Below are positions 14,050 through 25,430 of a DNA stretch of 64,000 nucleotides, piece after piece; position 1 is the first letter of the stretch, and each line of letters starts with the position of its first letter. The notes beneath the pieces were generated by a model. It did not search any database, was not told the DNA's origin, and worked only from the letters and a program-made list of their open reading frames with translations. The position numbers and the translations under genes are program-made. Origin of the DNA: Setophaga petechia (lineage: Eukaryota > Chordata > Aves > Passeriformes > Parulidae); the NCBI GenBank assembly GCA_024362935.1, contig JANCRA010000008.1, positions 29,196,557 through 29,260,556 of the forward strand, read 5' to 3'.

Positions 14050-15810
14050 AGTAATAGCTTGGCTGAGGTTGAAAGGGACCTCTGGAAGTCATGTGGTTCA
14101 ACCCCCCTACTCAAGGAGGGCCACCTAAAACTAGCAGTCCATTACCATGTTACCGTGACTGTTGAGTACCTGCAAAGATAGAGACTCCCCAACCACCTGG
14201 CTCTGTCTTCTTTTCACCTTCCTTTCAAATATTTTATGTGGTGACAAAATTCCCTTAGTGGTCCTCTGCTGGACTCTCCAGTTTTCATCCCAGCTCACTT
14301 TCTGTTCAGCCAACCTACACTTCATCAACTTCTGCAGTCTTGACAGTCTTGTGACAGCCGAGGTCAAAAGCCTTACTGAAATTGAGGCAGACAATATCCA
14401 CTACCTCATCTACCACAGCAGTCATTTCATTATAGAAGGTTATTAGGTGGTCAAGCATGACTCCCTGGGGTGATCACTTGTCCTTTATATGCCTGGAAAT
14501 TGTTTCCAGGATTAGCTGCTCCATCACATGCAAAGGAATTGAGGTGAGGCTGTAACTGGCCAGTAGCTCCTGGGGTCCTCCTTCTTGCCCTTTCTGGAGA
14601 GAAAATGACACTTGCTTTCCTCCAGTCCTCAGACACTACTACTGACCATGTCATTCAAAGATTATCAAGAGTAGTGTCTCAATGATGCCAGTTCCCTCAG
14701 ATCTGATTGGTGCATCCCACCAGAGCCCATGGACCTACATATGTCCACTTTGATTAACTATTTTCTAACCTGAACCTCTTCCATTAAGGGTAAGACTTCT
14801 TTTCTTCAGTCTTCCCTGTTGGTCTCCCAGTACTCAGATTTCTGAAGGTAGATCTTTCTGGAAAAGACTGAGATGAAGATGGCACACTCAGTGATTCAGC
14901 CTCTCCCACAGCTTGTGTCACCAGGGCTCTTGCCCCATTCAGCAGCAAGTATGTATTTTCCCTAGTCTTCTTTTGCTAATTATGTACAGTGAGAAGTCCT
15001 CTTGCTACCTTTAACATCCCCCACTAAATTCAATTTTAGACAGATTTTAGCTTTCCTAACATAATTTCTGCATGTTCAGACAGTCTCTCCTTTTTATGTT
15101 TGAGTTTTGCCAGGAACTCCTTTTTAACTCATATAATCGCTCTGATATTTTTGCCTGACTTCCTGCTTGTTGCCATAGGCTGTTCTTGACCTTAGAGGAG
15201 AAGAGGAGATAATTCTTGAATATCAAACAGCTTTCTTGGGCCCCTTTTCCATTCAGGGCCTTATTCCATGGGAGTCTGCGTGAACAGTCTCCCTTCAAGG
15301 CCAAAGTGTCCTGATGTCCAGGGTCATGATCCTTACTCTCCTGATATCCAGGGTCATGATCTTGCTTTTTGCCCTACTCTTCTCAGGATTCTGAACTCCA
15401 TTATCTCATGGCCACTGCAGCCAAGACTGATTTCAATTTTCACATCCTCAACCTTCCTCATTTGTAATTATGGGGTCCAGCAGAACACCTGTCCCCACTC
15501 AATCCTCTATCATTTACATCAGGAAATACTATCCAGGAACCTCCAGGATTGTATATATCTGTGTTGTTCCTTAGGAAGATATCAGGTGGGTGAAGTTTCC
15601 TGAGGAGAACCACAGCCTGCAACATGAGATGTCCTCAGTCTACAGAAGATCTTTTCCATTTGTTCTTCCTGCTTGTGACACCTGTAATTTACACCTACTA
15701 CAACATCACCCAGTACTCAGTAACTGATACCCAAGAGCACTCAGCTGGCTCACAGTCCATTCCCTAGGCAGAGCTCTATACACTCCAGCTGCTCATATTA
15801 AACAAGGTCC
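14050..15810 (-). mobile_element. CR1 LINE, long but internally deleted
   Basis: A degenerate CR1 in reverse orientation. The 3' end shows as GGTTGAAAGGGACCTCTGGA and TTCAACCCCCCTACTCAAGG. Then come parts of the reverse-transcriptase region (CAAAAGCCTTACTGAAATTG; GGGTCCTCCTTCTTGCCCTT). Further right is the endonuclease region, including a reverse-read GDFN-type site near 15570-15600 and CAGAGCTCTATACACTCCAG near 15770. Much of the reverse transcriptase expected between about 14340 and 14370 is missing. A short duplicated CCAGGGTCATGATC block lies at about 15319-15365. No open frame survives. Confidence 0.85.
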
Positions 15811-16531
15811 TGAAAGCCCAGGAAACAGGAAAATGTTTGATGTCTAAGCACTTATTTTGACTATGAGCATACATTGCTTCCCATAAGTACTGACATATAT
15901 AATTATTCAAGATTGTTGTACAGGGTATACCACCAAAAGCAGGTATGGTTTACTCTGCATATCTGGTTTTACTTCAAGGGGCACCAGGAAAATTTCTTAT
16001 CTCCTGAAATATCTGTCTGCATATTTGGTTACTGTAAGATGTCTAAACAACCAAATTTCCAATCATCCATTCAGTTTGGGTAACTTCTTCATTGTATAAT
16101 CTGCTCAATACATTGCTTTCACTGGCAAAATTAAGTCAGTCATGTATTTTAACACATGGAAAGTGAACAGCTATGCTGATTCATCAACCTGAATTCATGT
16201 GACAGAGATTCTAAAGAGGCAAAAGCCCTAATATTATCATACTCAGACACATGAAGACCTTTGCCTGCCAAAGAAATAAACAGGCAGTGATCTGGCTTCA
16301 ATCTCTTTCTTAGTCTCTTTTCCTGGCATAACTTGTCCAACATTTTAGAGCACAAACATCTGCAGCACTTTAGTCTTCCTCAAGTCAAAGGTGTGTCACT
16401 CATTCCAAGTGGACAGCTAGCCTTTAAAGAGGCTTTCCAAGGAAAGAATTTAGATTTGCATCCTTGGTCAGAGAGCAGTGTGCTGAGGACTCATCTGTGG
16501 CTTCAGGCAGATTTTAATTTAAAACTAAAAA

Positions 16532-16576
16532 TACTACTACTACTACTACTGTTACTACTACTACTACTACTACTAC
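16532..16576. repeat. (TAC)n / (CTA)n microsatellite
   Basis: About 15 trinucleotide units with one interruption (TGT). It generates an artificial leucine run in one frame. Confidence 0.95.
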
Positions 16577-18722
16577 AAGAATAGCCAACTCTGCTGATGG
16601 TGTGATGTGTGGGCATCGCAGGTAACGCTCTCCTGCGCCAGACATTCCAGCTCCTAAAGCTGAACAAAATGTTTTCTTTGTCATACCAAAACTTGCTTAT
16701 CCCCAGAGGTTTTTTAGAGAAGGTTTGAAAAATAAAGGTGTGTTTCAGGAACTCTCATTTACAAAACAGTATGTAAAATAGTCAGGTTTCAGTACCTTTT
16801 AATGAGCAGGTGATCTTTGTTTAGTCCTGCCTTCAAAAGTGGAATATTTATACCACCTTCCCCAGTAAAACAGTGCACCACTTATCTCTTGGGCATTCAT
16901 ATGGGAATCTTTTCAAGATCTACTGCTGAGTTTTCAAGTGTCAGATTTAGGATGAAAGATTTTTAGAGAAGTATCTCAAAAGCAAACTTTCAAGAGCTGA
17001 TTGATGTTTGAGACACCTTGCTCTCACTAAGACAATGTAGTTTGTTCAAATTAGTTTACAAGATTTCTCATTTCAGCTCATTAAAAACACAAATGCTGGA
17101 TGCTAATAACTTGTGGAGGGTGCTTTTTATGGATCCTTTTGGAACATGTTCTGTGTTCCCTAGCACTCTTTGCATTTAATATGTGATAAGGGTTGAATTT
17201 AGAAAAGAGAAGGCTTCCGCACAGTATTTCAAAAGATATTTAAGTCATGTCTTTAATGTTCTGTCTACAGAGGATGCAGAAGTCTTAGCAAAGACTGTGC
17301 ATGTTTTAAACATGCACACTTTCAATCCCATAGAACCACATATGCTTTGAGCACCTATCTCTTCCAGGTAAACTAGATAAATCCTTTTCTAAATCCAAAC
17401 CTAATTATTGTGATTATTCTTCAGATAAAAGGTCATAATAGAACACAAACATAGTTTTCAAGCAAAATACTTCACAAAACAGTAAAACTGAAAACCTTAT
17501 TTAACAAGGCCCTGTTTGTGTGGCTCAGCCTCCATGTTAGAGGATTTCCTTTCCTGGTAAGAAATAAATTCACCTTTCTTCCCAAAACTATCCCGAATGA
17601 AACACTTATCAAGAGCATGAAACAAGCTGATAACTTGGTGGCCACCTGTCAGTTGGGCACTGGTCCAGTGTTACTGATTTCACAGAGGCTGCAAAAAAGT
17701 TGTAGTAGAAGCTGTAGGCCACAGAAATCAGCTTGTAGTAACTTTCAGGTGTAACTGACATAGGATTCATAGATCCAATTTCCCAGATGGAGTAGTTTAC
17801 TTATGGTGCAAAATTTTAAGTCTCCCCATCTCGGAACATCATCTCTTTGCAAGCTGAAACAAACTGTAGACACATGTTCCCGTTTCTTAAATTACCCTTG
17901 CTCTGATGTCATCCATGGCATGATTTTAAGACTGCATAAATAAAACACATGCCTGAATGTTAACCAAGCACTGAGCAGAAATATGAGTATGAACTGGTTC
18001 TGCTTGTGACTCTAAGTAAATGTAAGCATTGTAAGACTTAGTTTCTAGCTTCTGTGTAACACCCAGTAAAACCCTTGGCCTGGGTCTGTGAAGAATTACC
18101 TAGAGCCAAATGGAAGACACAAAAGATGGGTACTTAAATTAACTCCTTGCACATGCCCAAGTAGTTAGGCACATCATTCTGCTCGGATTTACAGTAATGC
18201 CTCCCACATGCTAGAATTACCTAACAGCTCTCCAATTTTTATCTTAAAGCCAGTCAGACCAGTTCTTAATCCCACATCTTGCCACCAACTGAACAAGTGT
18301 ATTAGCTACGGCTCCTGTGGCTCAAGAGATGCCATTGTCACTATAAAATTTTCATTTAGCATAATCAAGCAGTTTCCAGAGCAGTTTGGCCCACCTTAAG
18401 GAGCCATTACCGAAAGACAGGAAAAGGAATAACTGCTGAATACACCAATATTCTATTGTCAGAATTATATAGCGCACTTGCTCTTTATATGTTGTTTAAT
18501 TCAGTTTGGAAACTGCACCCTTCTGATGATGAAGACAGGTCACAGAGCTTTAGAGATGAAAATGAGCACCTTCAATCCCCTTAATTTATAAAGTATTTAA
18601 ATCTTTGTACTTCTGCAAGAGCTGTCACTTGCATTATTTGTCCTTCTCTCTTTAATGGATAGTTGTAGTTCCCCTACGTTGATCTGAAATCTGACACATT
18701 CTTTTCTAATTAAGGACATCTA

Positions 18723-18745
18723 ATGGGAAAGTTACACTTTCCCAT
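18723..18745. repeat. 10-bp hairpin with 3-nt loop
   Basis: ATGGGAAAGT, loop TAC, then ACTTTCCCAT. Perfect arms in otherwise unannotated intergenic sequence. It is too short to call an RNA gene. Confidence 0.8.
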
Positions 18746-19789
18746 GATGCCTACTACAATAAATCCTTCTAATTATTAATGTATCTAGGAAAGTGACATC
18801 TCATTATTTGGGTGAGTTCACAAAACCATTTGACAGGGAATAATGATGACTCAACGCCAAACCTAAATTTGGAAGAATTTAAGCAGATCAGAGATTTTTC
18901 ACTACCATAAATATTTTTGATTCAGATGGCTTAAACTAACAGATACTCAGACTGGAGGGTGCAGAACAGTTATACCTCTTCCCACTGCAATGGGAATGCC
19001 GACTGCAATGGAGAACAACACTGATGTGTTTTGAAGTGTACCTGTGAATATGCTGCTCCTGTCACAGTTCCCTTTCTTGATCTTTCTGTACCTTATTTCT
19101 ACACAGCATAATGAGTGGAGCAGAGAGTGCACTAAGGCAATTTCAAATAAAACTTGATTTGGCATTCACCCACTGGTAGTATTTTGTGAGTTCTCCTTTC
19201 CTGTACGCAAACAGGAGAGGGCTTGGATGCCGGTGCCTGTTCGGAGAGTTCACCTACTATTCCATGGAGCTGTCAGAGCATCAGCCCACACTGAGCAATT
19301 GCGTTACGTGGGGAGAGGTTGCAGAGATGCTCCGAGGGCGGCTTTAGCTGAGCCACTGCGGGCGGGCTCCTCAGCCACCCTCTCCCAGTAAACTTGGGGG
19401 CTCTGCTCAGGGCACAGCAAAACCAAGGCCTAGCAGTCGGTTCAGGAGGATCTCTCACTACCCAAGCCACGCTGTTTCTCTCGGGGCAGCCAGAGTGCCG
19501 TGTTCTCAGCCCCCTCCCCGATCCTTGGGGCACAACTCGGGGCCGGAGGTCGCACCACTGCCCCCTCTACAGCGGAGACCCAGAGCGCTCAAACCGCCCC
19601 TGGCGCTGGGGACGAGCCCCTGCTGGGAAACGCGATGACGAGACAAGGCAAAGCGAGCGGGAGAGCCCATCAGCTGCACAGCAGCTCTCTGAGGGAAGCG
19701 TCACACCGCCGGGCAGCCACCCCCGGCCCCGCCCGGGCTCCGTCCCTCACTCCCGAGGTCAGGCGGGCGGCGGCCAACGCCGAGCCGGC

Positions 19790-19804
19790 AGCGCCCCCTG
19801 GCGG
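19790..19804 (-). promoter_or_regulatory. CTCF-type motif
   Basis: AGCGCCCCCTGGCGG on the plus strand matches the reverse complement of the CTCF core consensus (CCASYAGRKGGCRC family) very closely. It lies inside the CpG block, where an insulator or loop anchor between ANKS6 and its left neighbour would be plausible. Occupancy is unknown. Confidence 0.6.
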
Positions 19805-20255
19805 GCGGCCGCCGCCATGGCGCCGCTGGCTGCGCGGCCGGGCTGGGCCCTGGCGCTGAGGGGCGACCCCGGCAATGTCACTTCTCCTCCTCCGGCTGTG
19901 ATCATTATTATCAGGGTGCTGCAGCGCGCCTCGGCTGAGGGGACAGTAATTTCTGGGATTGTCGATAGCAATGAATAATTCAAGGCGCTGCCGCGGAGGC
20001 TAAGGAGCCCGAGATAAACGTACCGAGAGATCAGCGGAGGCTCCAACTTTTTAAAAGTGAAGGGGAGAATGTTAAACTCGATCTCTGGCGCCCGATCCGC
20101 CCGTATCAGGCGGTCCTCGCTCAGCAGTTCGCATCCTGGAATGCTCTGTGCACCCCTCCGGTCCCGGTGGGATGCTGGAGGATGCAGGGTCCAGCAGCTG
20201 ACTTCAGGCGGCCCAGTGCTCTGGTCCGGCTCAAGGCAGGATCAGCCGGGCGGTA

Positions 20256-20293
20256 CGAGCTGTCTGTCCCTGGGAGGTGCGAGCTGTCTGTCC
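20256..20293. repeat. 24-bp partial tandem duplication
   Basis: CGAGCTGTCTGTCC occurs at 20256-20269 and again at 20280-20293, a 24-bp period, with similar bases between. It lies in the right shoulder of the CpG block. Two copies only. Confidence 0.8.
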
Positions 20294-20449
20294 AGGGCTT
20301 CATCCCCTCAGGTCTCAAAATCCTGCCAGACTGGGAGCTGCACAGCCCTGTGGACAACCTGCTGCGCTGCTTGGCGGTCTTTGGGGAGAAAAGCATCACT
20401 GATCGGCTGTCTCGTTTCAAGACTGCGGCAATTGACCTCCCATCCTCCC

Positions 20450-21235
20450 ACCCTGCAGCACTGAGAAGAGCCTGACTCCATCTTCTTGACAGCCTCCTTA
20501 CAGGAACGAGAAGGCTACTGTCCTCACTAGCTGCATAGCTATCAGAGGGTCACATGTAGCCCTCTTTACACCATGCTGAATAAACCCAATTCCCTCAGCC
20601 TCTCCTAAAAGGGCAAGAGCTCCAGTGCTCAAGTATTTTAATGCCCTTGCTGGATTCATTCGAGTTTATTCATTGCTTTCCTGCGCTGTGGATCCCTAGA
20701 GTCAATGGAGTGGGGCCTAATAAATGGTAATCAGAGAGGGATTGACTCCTCTCATTCTGTGGCTGCTGGCCTTCTTTGCAGACAGTCTGTGCTCCTGCCT
20801 TATGTCCACCAAGGCCCCAAATCCTTTTCCACAGAGCTGATTCCCATCACCCTGCCTCTATTGTTGCTCAAGGCTCTTCCTTCCCAGGTGAGGGACTTGA
20901 CATCTGTCTCTGCTGAATTTTGTAGTTTCTGCTGGATAAACCACTGAGGTACTATTACTACTATTACCTAAGCTTGACCATCCAACCAGTTTTTTATCTG
21001 TCTAGTTATCCACTCATCCAAACTGTGGTATTTCACCTTGGATATAAGAATACTGTGAAACAGGGTGTTAAAAGCTTTGCAAAAGTCAAGGTGCTGCCCT
21101 TGCATCCATAAATTCAGACATTTTGTCATAGAAGGCAATCAGATTGGTCAAGCAGTTGGCAACCTTACGCTGACTCTTGCAGCTTTCACCATGAATCTTC
21201 GGAAGGACCATGATCCAAAGCCTGGGGTCCTATCT
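20450..21235 (-). mobile_element. Old CR1 LINE fragment
   Basis: Antisense CR1 text: CACTGAGAAGAGCCTGACTC, CAATTCCCTCAGCCTCTCCT, then TTAAAAGCTTTGCAAAAGTC and TCATAGAAGGCAATCAGATT near 21065-21155. The order fits the 3' UTR followed by the reverse-transcriptase region. It is strongly diverged and may begin as early as about 20330, inside the right edge of the CpG block. Confidence 0.75.
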
Positions 21236-22859
21236 GGGCACCAACAAAATTGTGAATGTTTTTGTAGTGTTTTTATTCTCTTTTCAACACTTAGAAAATA
21301 TCAAGAATGTCAAAGAGCAGTCTGCTACTGATGCCATTATTAATTGTTCTTGGGGCTTTCTGTTGGCAGTGTTGGTGGCTGCATAACCAGCTAAGGATGG
21401 AACATTACCAGCTGTCTATTGGTGAAGGGAAACTCTGGCAAAAAACTGATTTATTCAACATCACATGTGTTGTTGTCAAGCAGGAGCAGAACTCAGGATG
21501 TACTCCCTTCTGGTCACATTCCCAAATTCACCACATAACTAATGCCAAGAACATAGTTTTCCATTCAAACTTTTGAGAAAAATAAATACTTCTTCCATCC
21601 AGTGACCTCAGCTTGAGGTTTCATTGCATTATAAATATACATGTCTAACATGCATAACAAAAAAGCAACACAATGGTGAAGTGAATTATCTGGATTGCAA
21701 CATGCACTTGACTCTGATAATAAGCACTTACAGGGAACATGTGCTCATTGGGGAATGTTAAAAAACCTAGGATGACAGACTGAAAAAAGCAGGTACATGA
21801 ACAGAGACAGCAAAGCTGGCAAAAATATTGTTGTTGTAAATGGAAAGTAAATATTTATTTTATGTTTTTATGGGAAATTTCTAGATGTATGTGGTTTCGT
21901 TTTGATTTTAAAAATACTACATTTTACATAAATATAGCTATACAGCTCTCATTCATGTTTAAAACTTTCTGTGCAATTTTTTAACTTTAAAATGCAAAAA
22001 GCATAGGACAGTCTTTCTCCTCTTCCCTTCCTGAGTCGAGCTTGTTTCACCTAGGAAATTACTGGTGTGTCTTTGCCAGATGTCGCCTTAAAGGTACAAC
22101 ACAAATAATCTAAGATTTTCTCTCTGTGTTAAGTAAACTAAAAGGAATTTAGTGCAACATGGGGAACCAGACATAGAAGGTGAAAACAGCATAGTTTGGG
22201 TTTCCATCCTATCATCAGCTCTGCCTTCTGTATTTGCTAGTTGTTTGGCATGCTCTGCTTGTGAAATGGCTGCGCAAGGCTTCTAATGTTGCATGTTGTC
22301 TCCAGGAGAGAAATGAGGAGTTTCTCATGCTGTGCTTATGCACAGTTCTCCCAAATTAATTTAAAGTAATCACATGTACATAATAGCTAACATATGAGAA
22401 GGCTATTGCTAATTTCCACATAATAAACAGGATAAATCATCGGCTTAGTTTTGTTGATATATCTAAACAAGTGAGGGTTTTCTAGTGTTTTTTAGTGGTT
22501 TTTTTTGTAGTTTTCTTTTGTCCTCTTTGTCCTCTCATCTCTATAAATGAACTGCTCTTTGTGTTGCTTTGACCCAGCAGAAAAGGAAGGTATTATAAAA
22601 CAAGTCCATTAATAATATTTGCAATATTTATCAAATAACTACTCATCAGATTAAAATGGCAAGGCCTTCTAAGGTGTTAAAACAATGGCATAATGAATGC
22701 CAACAGGGAGGCAAGTCACCAAAAAAATTAAAAAGATATTTAAAGCAACAAAACAAACATGTTCTGCAGCTCCTATGTTTAAGAACATACCTATGGTTTC
22801 CTTGCATGCACGCCGTGCTTGCACAGAAATTATGCAACCAGACATGGTAGGTGGGATAC
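21236..22859. other. Intergenic, nothing recognised
   Basis: An AT-rich stretch between an old CR1 and the LTR element. An 89-codon frame at 21307-21576 begins with a hydrophobic segment, but nothing else supports it. Confidence 0.6.
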
Positions 22860-23284
22860 TGTTGTGGTGTGTTCAGTTTTCTTATTTGAACAATTGTTAC
22901 AAGTTGGTTTTTCATATTGTTTAATGGTATGTCCCACCCCCCCCCCCCCTTTTTTTGTAGTTTGATTGGATATGGTTTGTCCCCGGCCTGCCCCTCCCCT
23001 GGTTGAGAGAGCTGCTCTTGTCATTCCCTCTCTCCCTCCCCAGACAGCCAATCTGGCTACAGGTTGTTCTATCTGTCAAGTCTAATCTTCCCTCCCCGTG
23101 TCTGTCAGTCTCCTCTCCAGCCCAGCCCAGCTTCTAGAAGATTCTTCTCTATTCGATCCGGGACTGGTCCCCTGGCTGTAGCCACACCCTTTTCCCGCCC
23201 CCCATTATGTATGATTGGTCTCATGCTCTGCTCCTCCTTCTCTTTAACCAATTGTTGTCTGTTTCCCTTGCTCCTCCTTACCTG

Positions 23285-23291
23285 TATTTAA
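23285..23291 (+). promoter_or_regulatory. TATA-like box of the LTR
   Basis: TATTTAA lies about 87 bp before the AATAAA. This is the usual arrangement for the U3/R boundary of an LTR, with transcription start expected near 23310-23320. Activity is not shown. Confidence 0.6.
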
Positions 23292-23371
23292 GCTGGTTGC
23301 ACCCAGCTTCTGCTTGGCAAACCTCCTCAGCCTTTCCCCAGTTCACCCCCCCCCCCCCCTCCCGTCTGAGA

Positions 23372-23377
23372 AATAAA
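23372..23377 (+). terminator. Poly(A) signal of the LTR
   Basis: AATAAA follows a 14-C run (23346-23359). Cleavage would be expected near 23390-23400, setting the R/U5 border. It also fixes the element's orientation as plus. Confidence 0.7.
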
Positions 23378-23642
23378 CCTTCTCGACTTGCTGAGGGTGT
23401 TTGCTGCCTCCTTTCTTCACACCTGCTGACCTCGCTGTGGCCGACTACTTCCCTCGTCCGAGGGTCGGGGCACAAAGCCAACCACCTTGGCCGTGGGAGG
23501 TTGTGACCCCAGGCTGGGGGCTTGCCAGACCAGTCTTTGCTCCGAAGCCACTGTCTGCTGCTGCAGCCCTCAGCTCCCTGGACTGCTGGACCTGTGCTGT
23601 TCATCCTAGCTGGGATATTTGGGAAAGCACTCCAGCAGGGCG

Positions 23643-23656
23643 TGGCGCCCAACGTG
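23643..23656 (+). other. Retroviral primer-binding site, tRNA-Lys type
   Basis: TGGCGCCCAACGTG is complementary to the 3' end of tRNA-Lys(1,2)-type primers as I know them. It sits 5 bp after CCAGCA, a plausible LTR terminus. A chance 14-base match in this position is unlikely. Confidence 0.85.
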
Positions 23657-23830
23657 AAGGGCTGAAGAGCCTGAAGATTTCTTTTTGGACTACTTCAGAC
23701 CTCCGGACGAGCTCTGAGGAGCTCCTTGGCCGCTCGCTCACCCCCGTGGTAGCAGGTCTCTGTTTAAAGAGACAGCGCTCCGGGGGATTGGCTCTATAAC
23801 TCCTTGCACCTAGGACGAACAGCAGGATAC

Positions 23831-24984
23831 TTCATTTCTAGATTATTTTAGCCCAGATTCTTTTGCGGTTCCCTGCACGTCAATCCACTGTGGTTTGGAT
23901 GTGGTAGTTACACAGGTACAAATCAGGCCAGTATTTGGCTCTTTAGTTCAGTACTTATTTACTGAAAGGTAAAAAGGGACATTTCTCTTTATCACAATGT
24001 CTCAGCAAGCATTTGGCCACAAGTAGAAAACCATTATTATGTTTAAGCAGTGCTATCACAAAACACAGCACATTTAGGAGCTGTCATGGGGCACTGCCTA
24101 ATCAGAGACAACCACTGTCCTCTAAATTCAGCAAAGAATAGACAATACTAATGTTAGAAGTCACTATCTTTGATCATCAAAGTTTACATCTCAGGATAAT
24201 TGAGAAGGTGAATCTCTCCTCCCACAGAGGAAATAAGGAGGAGCTTGGTTGCAAGTAATTATTGCTGTGCAGAAAACAGCACTTGGAGCGATTGGCTTCC
24301 CTGGGAGTTGGACCCATGTCTGCTGGCTGGCTGGCTGAATCAAGGACTAGTCAGCATGACTTCACAGTCTGTCATCTGGATAAAGATAAAGCACAGGAAA
24401 CCACCTGTGCCTACACTAAGGAGACGCATTCTGTTATTGCAGGATTTACTATCTGTTTCTGAATCTAATAGCCTGTTTCCTAACTGTGCTCTGACTTGAT
24501 TTAGTTTTATTGTACTTGGCAGTGTGATGAGTGGCAAGAGTGAAGTTATGCAGGGCTAGGAAATATAGGGCATATTGCAGTCTTCAGTATGTACTAGGTC
24601 CTTTTCCTCTGAATATTCTGAGCCTGACAAACTCTCAGCATTTTAAAAGGCCGTTGTCCACTTCATCATGATGCTGGATTTGCTTGAATGCTGATAACAC
24701 AAAAGTGTCAAATTTTAGCAGCAACTGTTCACTCTCTTTGTCCAAGGAATTAGAAGGTAAACCCCAAAGTTTTTGTATCTCTGTGTAAACTGAGAAGCAA
24801 CACAGCATGCCCAGAGAATGGTAACCATGAATGCTGTTGCTGTACAATGAAAATGATGGGATGCTTGGAATAGAGCTGACAAACCACTATGAAATTCACT
24901 GTAAGAGGATGTCTATAAACAAAGGACAAGCCACGGTGTGGTATGCATGGCATCCATTGTTTGAGGGGCACATGTAGACAAAAT
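23831..24984. other. Intergenic, nothing recognised
   Basis: No feature that I can support between the LTR element and the CR1 at 24985. Confidence 0.6.
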
Positions 24985-25430
24985 ATCCTTCCATGGCATT
25001 CCAAGAGATGTTGTACGACAGACAAGTCCATGGGACCTGATGCAGTGCACTCTACAAGTACTGAGGGAGCTGTTTCGTGTCATTGCAAACCTGCTTCAAT
25101 TATCTTTAAAAGGTTGTGGTGATTGGCCAAGGTTTCTGCACAATGTAAGAAAACATGTCATCCCTATAAATAACAAAGAAAGAGGATTCAGGGAACAGAA
25201 CCTTATCAGTCTCACCTTGACTTTGGGGAATGTGATGGAGAAAATAACCCTAAAAATAACTTCCAATTATTTTAAGATAGTGTTTGGGAGCAGTCAGCAC
25301 AAATTCACAACAGAGGAAATAATGTCTAACGAATCTGATAGCTTTCTATGAGGAGCATCTCACTGGATGATGGGACACCAATGGACAGGGTCCCAGACAA
25401 CCAGATCTAGGTGGTCTGCTTCAGCAGGGG
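24985..25430 (+). mobile_element. Degenerate CR1 LINE, reverse-transcriptase region
   Basis: Sense CR1 sequence starting near GACAAGTCCATGGGACCTGA, with GTACTGAGGGAGCTG. The longest frame (25040-25351) retains a LISLTLTLGNVMEKI stretch resembling the conserved SLTSVPGKxMEQI region of CR1 reverse transcriptase. It is frameshifted and truncated, with no function. Confidence 0.75.

Larger units (their letters stand above)
15811..19329. other. Intergenic, microsatellite and hairpin only
   Basis: It contains the (TAC)n tract and the hairpin at 18723. Otherwise AT-rich with no recognisable coding or repeat content. It leads into the CpG block. Confidence 0.6.
19330..20440. promoter_or_regulatory. 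CpG-island-like block
   Basis: The only GC-rich stretch of its size in the window. CpG is densest at 19500-20030. It holds a GC box (GGCCCCGCCC, 19725-19734), a CTCF-type motif (19790-19804) and a YY1-like GCCGCCATGGCG (19810-19821). Such blocks are usually promoters. From synteny the nearest candidate is GABBR2, transcribed leftward, or a non-coding transcript. I read all frames for GABBR2 N-terminal sequence and found none, so any first coding exon is elsewhere or in a later window. Confidence 0.65.
22860..23824 (+). mobile_element. Endogenous retrovirus LTR copy with primer-binding site, no genes
   Basis: A 965-bp unit starting TGTTGTGG and ending ACAGCA, flanked on both sides by GGATAC (22854-22859 and 23825-23830), which fits a 6-bp target-site duplication. 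Inside are a TATA-like TATTTAA, an AATAAA, and a TGGCGCCCAACGTG primer-binding site. A conventional LTR would be 22860-23637 (ends CCAGCA), with a 5-bp spacer before the primer-binding site. The remaining 168 bp would be 5' leader. No gag, pol or env is present. Lys-type priming and a 6-bp duplication suggest a class II (ERVK-like) element, by inference. It sits in the intergenic part and is the only LTR element I recognised. Confidence 0.85.

Noticed and set aside
16333..16584. 83-codon frame ending in a leucine run
   Set aside because: The leucines are a translation of the CTA microsatellite.
19394..19978. 194-codon open frame on the plus strand in the CpG block
   Set aside because: Long frames are expected by chance in GC-rich DNA because stop codons are AT-rich. 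It is Pro/Arg/Ala-rich with no domain and matches no family I know.
19273..20046. Possible GABBR2 first coding exon on the minus strand
   Set aside because: None of the minus-strand frames shows a GABBR2 signal peptide or the conserved start of its ligand-binding domain.
20057..20475. Two overlapping plus-strand frames of 135 and 102 codons
   Set aside because: They overlap each other and run into CR1 sequence. Neither shows a domain or splice context.
21307..21576. 89-codon frame with a signal-peptide-like start
   Set aside because: A short isolated hydrophobic N-terminus is common by chance. There is no conserved cysteine pattern, promoter or neighbour to support it.
25040..25351. 103-codon plus-strand frame
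   Set aside because: It is a remnant of CR1 reverse transcriptase, not a host gene.
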